Shown here: in pieces, positions 6,097 to 11,740 of the stretch | Layout of the letters: every line of letters starts with the position of its first letter | How positions within the stretch are numbered: the stretch's first letter is position 1 | NCBI GenBank assembly: GCA_905204635.1 | Contig: CAJLAN010000032.1 | Span: 1 to 11,740 of the forward strand | Length of the DNA stretch: 11,740 nucleotides | Direction: 5' to 3' | Source: an uncultured Collinsella sp. | Lineage (GTDB): Bacteria; Actinomycetota; Coriobacteriia; Coriobacteriales; Coriobacteriaceae | Notes under the pieces: model-generated | Databases searched by the model: none | What the model saw: the letters and a program-made list of their open reading frames with translations, nothing else | What the model was told of the DNA's origin: nothing | Made by a program: the position numbers and the translations under genes

Positions 6097-7731
6097 TCAT
6101 CCAGGCATCGAAATGACCTCGTCACAGGCGGCAAGCATCTCCTCGTCATGAGTGACAACGATTACAATATGGTCTCTCTTAACTTCGTGAAGCAATTTGA
6201 TCAGCGCGCCTCGACTCTTCGCATCAAGTGCTGAGGTCGGTTCATCAAAAAGCATAACGTCCGGCGATTTCAACAGCTGTCTCACAATTGCAATCTTTTG
6301 CTTCTCCCCGCCGGACACCCCTCCTTTCCCGCCGTCAAGCATCGCCGCTGCCCCGTTCTCCACAGAGGCAATCATTTCGTCTAGCCCCAATATGGCAAGC
6401 ATCCGATTCAGCTTATCCATCTCGTAATCATCAGAAAGCAGCGTAAGATTATCGAGAATCGTCCCCTCAACGATAGGGGGTTCTTGCTCCGTAATGCTGA
6501 CTCGACACCGCCGCAATGCGTATCGGTCGATGCAACGCTGTGACACCCCGTCGTAGCGAACGGCCCCTTCTGTGTCATCTGGATATAACCCCAATATCAC
6601 TGACAGCAGCGAGCTCTTCCCCGAACCATTCGGCCCCGAGATTCCATATAGCCGACCCCTGGAAAACACGAGCCCCTCAATGCTTAAAGCGACCCTTTCC
6701 GCCCCTGGATAACGTAGCTTGATGTTCTCAAGACGGATTTCCTCAATCGGATCAAGCGCCAATTTGCCATTCGCTTCAACCGGGACATCCCAAATTCTTT
6801 TCAGCCGCTCATAGCATACGCGATTAGTCTGGTAATCCCTTCCCCAGCCCAACAAATACTGTACCGCTGAGCTTAAGTTCGAATAATATCCAACAGCAGT
6901 CACGAGAAAACCCGGCAACAGTCTCCCGCCCATCACTTCAACCGCGCCCACAGCAAGAAGACATCCTTGAGCGGCGGAAGCGACCAACGCGTTGCCAAAG
7001 GTAAATCTAGACCCTACTTCCTGATTTGCTCTCATCGTTGGATAGAGCCCATTAAAAGCTTCGACCAGTACAGCGCGGGACCTATCGAACAAAGCATGTT
7101 TGCGGATGAAATCAACTTTCTCCAACTGATCTTGTAGACAGGAAAAAAACCTCGCGCTCTGCTCTTGTACGTCAAAACTTCTCTCAAACAGCCTTGCGCG
7201 TGAAACCGCATAAAAAGCGGCACTCGCTGCCGCAAGAACAAGGCAGACCACACTCAACTTGATATTCAGGCTACCGAGAACAAACAGGGCGGACAAAAGG
7301 GTGATAACGTTGCTTGAAACCCCCACAACCGAGTTGATTACGAAGATGACAAGGTCATTAGCGTCGTGATTGATTTGCTGGTTATAATACGACGCGTTGA
7401 AGCCCTCGAAGAATGCCTGGGGAAGGTGCTTCACGTGCTCAAGCGTATCCGCATTTAAGCCGAACCCCGCATGCGACTGAAGGTTGATGTACAGCATCTC
7501 TGAGCAATACACTAGTCCCGCTCGAACCGCCTGGACCGCAACCAAAATAAGGCAACAAACGAGAACGGCGGCAAAATCGGCGCTGGCCGGCATCGCCAAT
7601 CGGTTTACCACTATGCCGGTAAGAAAGGGACCCGCAAGCGCAAGCAGCCCGACCAAAACTGTTACGACAAGATAGGCGTAGAATCGACCGCCCAGTATAT
7701 ATTTTCTACAGAGATTAAGCATCAGCCTCAT
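6097..7731 (-). CDS. Peptide ABC exporter, fused membrane and ATPase domains
   Basis: This half-transporter, working as a dimer, probably exports the modified peptide made by the cluster. Residues 1-320 (544 in all, counted from ATG 7731) hold about six membrane segments, typical of the ABC exporter fold. The C-terminal ATPase has Walker A GPNGSGKS (366-373), the signature VSGGEKQ around S473, Walker B MLFDEPTSALD with D496 and E497, and H528 in VTHDEE. All key residues are intact. There is no N-terminal C39 peptidase domain, so leader removal must be done elsewhere or not at all. The start is uncertain: ATG 7731 has GGGG a few bases upstream, while GTG 7743 would add four residues. Either way the start lies inside the 3' end of the maturase gene, showing translational coupling. 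Confidence 0.85.
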   Translation of the reverse strand: MRLMLNLCRKYILGGRFYAYLVVTVLVGLLALAGPFLTGIVVNRLAMPASADFAAVLVCCLILVAVQAVRAGLVYCSEMLYINLQSHAGFGLNADTLEHVKHLPQAFFEGFNASYYNQQINHDANDLVIFVINSVVGVSSNVITLLSALFVLGSLNIKLSVVCLVLAAASAAFYAVSRARLFERSFDVQEQSARFFSCLQDQLEKVDFIRKHALFDRSRAVLVEAFNGLYPTMRANQEVGSRFTFGNALVASAAQGCLLAVGAVEVMGGRLLPGFLVTAVGYYSNLSSAVQYLLGWGRDYQTNRVCYERLKRIWDVPVEANGKLALDPIEEIRLENIKLRYPGAERVALSIEGLVFSRGRLYGISGPNGSGKSSLLSVILGLYPDDTEGAVRYDGVSQRCIDRYALRRCRVSITEQEPPIVEGTILDNLTLLSDDYEMDKLNRMLAILGLDEMIASVENGAAAMLDGGKGGVSGGEKQKIAIVRQLLKSPDVMLFDEPTSALDAKSRGALIKLLHEVKRDHIVIVVTHDEEMLAACDEVISMPG

Positions 7732-8794
7732 TTTGCCCCGCACCCCGTTTTGCCGTATTCATCATCTGGGAGAGCAGCATTTTTTGCTCGGCATCATACC
7801 GGAAGGAAACGCAACGTTTCCCCTCACCGTTTAAGGCGTGGTTGGGGCACCCTCCCATGCACATGGGAAAAGCAAAGCACTCTTGGCATTCCGGGTCATC
7901 CGGCTCATATGCCATCCAGTTAATCATGTTCTTGCTCAACATTGGCGGCTCGAAAATAGTTCCGACCCTCCGCTCCTTCATTCCAATGTCATCCCAGCAC
8001 TTATACAAATCTCCGACGGGATCAACCACGTACGAGTTGATTCCAACGGCGCAACATATCCCGAAATTCGTCCCACCAAAAGGTTGAACTTTGAAGCCCC
8101 GCGCAATTGCCCTTTTATAAAACTCAGTCTCCTCATACGAGAACTCTTTTACAGTAAAGCAGTGGCTGTCGTTCGCACATACCTGATTGATATCGTCAAC
8201 AGGGGCTAAATAGAAGTGAACCTTATTCATCAGGCCATTTAGCTCGAGATAATCCAATAGCTCTTGAGCGGCCTCGATGTTGGTCTTGTCGACGTTGCTC
8301 CTTATCGAAATATCGATGATGTCGGCACACTCTTTGACGTTCTTGAGAATACGTTCGTATGTAGGGCTTCCGTCGTGAAGAATCCTCCTCGAATCGTGAT
8401 CCGACTTCGATCCATCTATAGTCACTTGCGCGCTCGTCACACCACATGCCGCGAGCCTCCTTGCAACATCAGGCGTCAGCAGATAGCCATTTGTCACTAT
8501 CGATGCGGAATATTCACACGTTGGCCCCACGACATCTTTCAGATCCGACGTAATCCGTTCGATCATCTTCATTCCGAGCAGAGGCTCGCCGCCGTACCAT
8601 CCAACTGAGAGACTTGCGATACCAGGATAGTAATCTTTCACGAACTTGGAGAGCTGTGTCAAAACCTCCTCGCCCATCGTCGTGTACGCCTGTCCCTTTT
8701 CATAGCAGTAGGGACAGCAAAAGTTGCAAGCCATCGTTGGCGCAATGGTAAGGGACAGAGCAGTATTCGCAAAGCGCGCGGCGCGACTTTGCAA
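7715..8794 (-). CDS. Radical SAM/SPASM peptide maturase (C-terminal part of a split gene)
   Basis: This enzyme uses S-adenosylmethionine and iron-sulfur clusters to modify a ribosomal peptide. The radical SAM motif is C23-x3-C27-x2-C30 in ACNFCCPYCYE, followed by GGEPL and a TIDGS segment. The C-terminal SPASM-type region has C248, C266, C303, C306, C312, C316 and C328, enough for auxiliary clusters. As read, it can start only at TTG 8794 (with GGGGAG upstream), giving 359 residues and no leader-binding domain. The missing N-terminus is the neighbouring 60-residue ORF in the next frame: one extra G in the GGGG at 8840-8843 joins the two into a 432-residue protein of normal layout. It overlaps the exporter start. 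Whether the break is real, programmed or a sequencing error cannot be seen from here. Confidence 0.85.
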   Translation of the reverse strand: MQSRAARFANTALSLTIAPTMACNFCCPYCYEKGQAYTTMGEEVLTQLSKFVKDYYPGIASLSVGWYGGEPLLGMKMIERITSDLKDVVGPTCEYSASIVTNGYLLTPDVARRLAACGVTSAQVTIDGSKSDHDSRRILHDGSPTYERILKNVKECADIIDISIRSNVDKTNIEAAQELLDYLELNGLMNKVHFYLAPVDDINQVCANDSHCFTVKEFSYEETEFYKRAIARGFKVQPFGGTNFGICCAVGINSYVVDPVGDLYKCWDDIGMKERRVGTIFEPPMLSKNMINWMAYEPDDPECQECFAFPMCMGGCPNHALNGEGKRCVSFRYDAEQKMLLSQMMNTAKRGAGQNEADA

Positions 8795-8829
8795 CCTGAT
8801 CTCCCCAAGCTCGTCCCTCTCCTCATTGA

Positions 8830-9012
8830 CTAGGAGCCTCCCCTTATCAGCTCCGCGACAAGATCATCGGCATCCCGAACGTCCCCTTCTTGAATCCTTT
8901 TGAATTTCTGCGCGTATTCCGGATTTAACGACAGGATGCCGCCGGTTCGCGCATTCATGATAAGAAGACTTCCGTTATGTTCATGCACCACATTAAATTG
9001 CGACAGTTTCAC
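8830..9012 (-). CDS. RRE/PqqD-like N-terminal module of the split maturase
   Basis: These 60 residues resemble the N-terminal region of radical SAM peptide maturases that reads the precursor leader. The pattern is KLSQFNVVHEHNG, then LLIMNARTGGILSLNPEY, then helices. GTG at 9012 is preceded by GGAG at about 10 bases, and upstream in-frame codons lead only to the permease stop. It ends at TAG 8830-8832, just after the GGGG run. In the next frame the sequence continues sensibly as RLLVNEERDELGEI into the radical SAM enzyme. The best reading is the front part of that gene, cut off by a -1 indel. A separate small RRE protein working in trans is the alternative, as free-standing RRE/PqqD proteins exist. 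Confidence 0.7.
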   Translation of the reverse strand: MKLSQFNVVHEHNGSLLIMNARTGGILSLNPEYAQKFKRIQEGDVRDADDLVAELIRGGS

Positions 9013-9078
9013 TTCGCACCATCTCCATTTCCAATCAAATCCATATCGACCCTCAGACGCTGCGCATACGCCAGCGCA

Positions 9079-9867
9079 CTACCTTCTTCGATAAAAACTG
9101 CACGAAAGCAGCAATAGACATGCGAGCGACACGATGACCGCATGGCCGCATGCAGCCATCAGGACCGTCCCGCCGGCAGCCCCGCACGCCCTCATCCAAT
9201 AAGCCATGTGAACCGGGGGTAAAACGGTTGGGAAACTCATCGCGATAACAAGGCCCGCGAACGTTGCGACCAGCAAGGCTCCCGACACAAGAGATCTGAT
9301 CCTGAACACCTCATATGCAACCGCAACCATCAGCGTATAAGCGGCGTCTATAACGATATTCGACAGGAGTGCCGAGGTCACATTACCAACCGTAAGGCTG
9401 TCTAGACCGCTTCCGGAGCACACGGCAAAGACCGCAGCGACACCGAGAGTAAACACGATGTAGGGGCACAGCGTATACACTTCGCAAGCCAATGTCTTTG
9501 CCGCAAACAGCTGCCAGCTGCGGAAGCCCCGAGCAATCGAAACTCCCCTTGCCGACACGCTCGTCGCATCACCGAATAGCGTCCCCGCCACAACAACAGA
9601 GACGATTGGGAAGAACACCGTATGCGCCATGGAGACGACACTTAGCCAGGAAGAGATACCCGTTGGCCCAACCCCTATCGAGAAAAGATAGCCCGGATCG
9701 GCGGAAAAGCCAAAGAACTGGCCCTCTCCCCCTGCGGAGACCCATGCGCCGGACCCGGCAAACACATAAATCCCCGCGATGCCCAAATACATCAGCGCTA
9801 TTATCACGGCGAGTTTCATTCTCCTTGCGCGGAACAGTTCCGCCCTGACCGACATCCCAAGATTCAT
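9079..9867 (-). CDS. ABC-2-type permease, second subunit
   Basis: This 262-residue hydrophobic protein has about six membrane segments and ends in a basic YRRR tail. It has a soluble Gly-rich loop after the first membrane segment (about 36-60). Its ATG (9865-9867) overlaps the TGA of the preceding permease (ATGA), so the two are coupled. The pair with the upstream ATPase resembles the BcrAB/LanFEG-type bacteriocin immunity exporters. The substrate cannot be read from the sequence. Confidence 0.75.
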   Translation of the reverse strand: MNLGMSVRAELFRARRMKLAVIIALMYLGIAGIYVFAGSGAWVSAGGEGQFFGFSADPGYLFSIGVGPTGISSWLSVVSMAHTVFFPIVSVVVAGTLFGDATSVSARGVSIARGFRSWQLFAAKTLACEVYTLCPYIVFTLGVAAVFAVCSGSGLDSLTVGNVTSALLSNIVIDAAYTLMVAVAYEVFRIRSLVSGALLVATFAGLVIAMSFPTVLPPVHMAYWMRACGAAGGTVLMAACGHAVIVSLACLLLLSCSFYRRR

Positions 9868-10682
9868 CGAACCGCCGTCCTTACAAATAGCGAGACGAGC
9901 GCAACTCCAACCGACACAAGCACAGTGCCGCCCGCATACAGCAAAACCTGAATTACACCAACATTCTGCATACTCAGGGAACACAGGTTCATCAGGTAAT
10001 ACACGGGCGAGAGCATGAGCAGCAAGCTGGGCTGACCGCTTCCGTATGTACTTGGGAACCACACCATCACAAATATCGAAACCGCTATTGCAACGACGCT
10101 GCTCGCCACCACACTCCTCGTGAGCAAATACAGGGCGAAGGTAGCGGCGTACATCGAAATGAGCAGCAGCGCGATCATCAGCGCAATCGATACAAATTGG
10201 GCAAACCCTGAGCACGAGGCCCCAACGTCCCATTGGGCCATCTTGGTTAAATACAGCGCAGTCGTAGAAAGAAGATACACGGCACCGACCAGAGTGCAGT
10301 TCACCAACAGCTTCGTGATCACAATCGCCGCCTGCGACACCCCTCGCGATCTCGATACGGCGTAAGCCACGGATTCAAAGTCTCTCGACGTAGCGTAAAC
10401 CGCGTAGAGAATCGTCACCGGAATCCAGACCACTGTAGACGCAAAAGACGTCCGGGCAACAGAGCCCAAAACGTCCCCTGCATCCACTAGGTTTCCAATA
10501 AAACCTATAGCCCCTCCAAGCGTATACGGGTCATCACCGGCGACCATGATCAGCACCTCAGACGAAGTCGCAGCCGCAACCACATACAGCACAGCCGCAA
10601 GCGCAATCATCAGAGCGGTCGCCGGGTGCCTGGCGAGCAACCATACCTCGCTCCGAAAAGCTGAGATGAACTCGCGTTTCAT
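9864..10682 (-). CDS. ABC-2-type permease, first subunit
   Basis: This 272-residue membrane protein begins with a short cytoplasmic MKREFISAFRSEVW segment typical of ABC-2 permeases, then about six hydrophobic spans. The ATG at 10680-10682 shares a base with the TGA stop of the ATPase (TGATG), so the two are translationally coupled. A GTG one codon earlier is possible. It probably forms a heterodimeric channel with the next permease, driven by the ATPase, to remove the cluster's own peptide from the membrane. Confidence 0.8.
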   Translation of the reverse strand: MKREFISAFRSEVWLLARHPATALMIALAAVLYVVAAATSSEVLIMVAGDDPYTLGGAIGFIGNLVDAGDVLGSVARTSFASTVVWIPVTILYAVYATSRDFESVAYAVSRSRGVSQAAIVITKLLVNCTLVGAVYLLSTTALYLTKMAQWDVGASCSGFAQFVSIALMIALLLISMYAATFALYLLTRSVVASSVVAIAVSIFVMVWFPSTYGSGQPSLLLMLSPVYYLMNLCSLSMQNVGVIQVLLYAGGTVLVSVGVALVSLFVRTAVR

Positions 10683-11602
10683 CACAGCTCGCTCTCTCGA
10701 CCGATGAGCTCCGAATAAAACTCCTCAAGGCTCTTCCTATGAGAATACGCCTCCGCAACCCTCACACCTGCGGTCGAGAGCGCTTCGATTGCAATGCCCC
10801 GCCCTTCCTTTTTCTCCTCATAGCGCATAAGGACGCTGCCGTCCGGCAGAAAAGAATGTGAGGTCTCATCTCCGAGAACCGATCTCGTTCGCTCCAGATC
10901 GTCCACATGCAACACGAAACCACCGCGGCATGACTTTTCCAGCTGAGGTGCGGTCATCCTTCGAATGAGGCGACCATGACTTATGAAGAGGTAATCAGTT
11001 GCCAGCTTGTGCATCTCCTCAAGATTGTGGCTGGATACGAGAATCGTTTTACCTTGATCTTTGTTAAGATGCGTAAGGATTTTTCTTACTTCGACTATCC
11101 CCATCGGATCCAGGCCGTTTGTCGGCTCGTCCAGGATCAACAGCTCCGGATCGCCCAGCAACGCTATGGCCAGATCGAGACGCCTCCTCATTCCCATTGA
11201 GAAGTTCTTCACTTTCTTCCCGCCGGCCTCCCCCAAACCGACGGTTGATAACACACCGTCGATGGAACGATCGGTGGGAAGCCCCCACTCAATACAGCGA
11301 ACGACCAAGTTGTCTCGCGCGGTCAGATTAGGATACGAAGCATTGAGGTCGGGCATATAACCCAGCCTTTCCCTGCAGCTCCGTATTTCACGTCTCCCGG
11401 TTTGCCCAAACATCGAGATCGTTCCTGACGATGGCTCCGAAAGCCCCGTGATCAATCGAATTAACGTGCTCTTGCCGGCACCATTCTCCCCAATGAGTGC
11501 ACACAGCTCGCCTTCCATTAAAGAGAACGAGACTGATTTAACCGCTTCAAACCCGCCATATCTCTTGGATATGGCACGCAATTCAACTGGGACTTCCCGC
11601 AT
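10682..11602 (-). CDS. ABC transporter ATPase, BcrA/LanF-like
   Basis: This 306-residue cytoplasmic ATPase would drive the two following permeases. Walker A is GENGAGKST (38-46). A GYMPDLNASYPNLTARDNL stretch replaces the usual Q-loop glutamine with Asp, as often seen in ABC-2 drug and lantibiotic transporters. The signature is FSMGMRRRL and Walker B is LLILDEPTNGLDP, followed by a SSHNLEEM H-loop. The C-terminal 90 residues form the accessory domain of BcrA-type ATPases. I place the start at ATG 11602 because GGGGAGG lies 9 bases upstream. The ATG at 11611 touches that site and is unlikely, and the TTG at 11644 has no ribosome binding site. It is the first gene of the operon. Confidence 0.85.
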   Translation of the reverse strand: MREVPVELRAISKRYGGFEAVKSVSFSLMEGELCALIGENGAGKSTLIRLITGLSEPSSGTISMFGQTGRREIRSCRERLGYMPDLNASYPNLTARDNLVVRCIEWGLPTDRSIDGVLSTVGLGEAGGKKVKNFSMGMRRRLDLAIALLGDPELLILDEPTNGLDPMGIVEVRKILTHLNKDQGKTILVSSHNLEEMHKLATDYLFISHGRLIRRMTAPQLEKSCRGGFVLHVDDLERTRSVLGDETSHSFLPDGSVLMRYEEKKEGRGIAIEALSTAGVRVAEAYSHRKSLEEFYSELIGRESEL

Positions 11603-11653
11603 GGACGACATCCTCCCCGTCAATAAAAAGGGACGACATGGCAATTGTGCGGG

Positions 11654-11682
11654 GTTATAGGTAACGTCGGTTCGCCCCCCCC
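11654..11682 (-). promoter_or_regulatory. Possible operon promoter with a G8 tract at -35
   Basis: On the minus strand a TATAAC hexamer (11654-11659) lies about 50 bases before the ATPase start. The position 17 bases upstream of it, where a -35 would be, falls in a run of eight G (11675-11682). There is no good -35 match, so a regulator may be needed, or the true promoter lies beyond the right edge. Confidence 0.25.
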
Positions 11683-11740
11683 ATATTGCAATGCCACATC
11701 GCCCCTCAGGCGCTGCTGGCCAAAATATCTTTGAACAGTC

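Noticed and set aside
9868..10233. N-terminal extension of the second permease frame
   Set aside because: The added residues are Cys/Arg-rich and overlap the first permease in another frame. The ATGA overlap at 9864-9867 marks the real start.
11603..11740. The ATPase frame stays open to the right edge
   Set aside because: There is no start codon beyond TTG 11644, the translation does not look like an ABC domain, and GGGGAGG before ATG 11602 gives a convincing start.
1..11740. CRISPR array, tRNA or rRNA genes
   Set aside because: No regularly spaced direct repeats, tRNA cloverleaf with T-arm, or rRNA-like sequence was seen on either strand.

Overview
The window looks like a piece of chromosome from a high-GC Gram-positive bacterium, most likely a gut Coriobacteriia of the Collinsella type. 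This is an inference from the strong G/C-ending codon use of the housekeeping genes, the Tat-exported coiled-coil peptidoglycan hydrolase, and IS families common in that group. I could not search a database to confirm it.

Layout, left to right. (1) 1-122 is a short structured stretch with two hairpins and no assignable gene. (2) 123-1328 (minus) encodes a Tat-signal, coiled-coil, NlpC/P60- or CHAP-like cell-wall hydrolase. (3) A divergent promoter region (1329-1594) separates it from galE (1595-2656, plus), which ends at a strong intrinsic terminator. (4) From about 2732 to 5880 the sequence is accessory. An IS3-type orfA remnant, frameshifted and truncated, abuts the galE terminator. After it come a doubtful 40-codon ORF and then a two-gene plus-strand operon (3244-5203) with its own extended -10 promoter. 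The operon encodes an ABC/AAA-type ATPase and a Cys-rich protein with a PD-(D/E)XK-like nuclease core. A decayed IS1595/ISXO2-like transposase follows (5369 to about 5880, minus). The ATPase-nuclease pair, bracketed by transposase debris, is the best candidate for an undescribed (probably anti-phage) system. (5) From 11644 down to 6097 a single minus-strand operon reads ABC ATPase, two ABC-2 permeases, a PqqD/RRE-like N-terminal module, a radical SAM/SPASM peptide maturase and an ABC exporter. It ends at an intrinsic terminator at 5926-5964. This is a RiPP-type (ribosomally made, modified peptide) cluster: the maturase modifies a peptide, the exporter secretes it, and the BcrA-like ATPase with its permeases probably gives self-protection.

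Two points stand out in the RiPP cluster. The RRE-like module and the radical SAM enzyme appear to be one gene split by loss of a single G in a GGGG run at 8840-8843. Restoring one G gives a continuous protein of about 432 residues. No convincing precursor peptide is visible. A 24-codon ORF directly after the exporter is a weak candidate, and the precursor may lie upstream beyond the right edge of the window.
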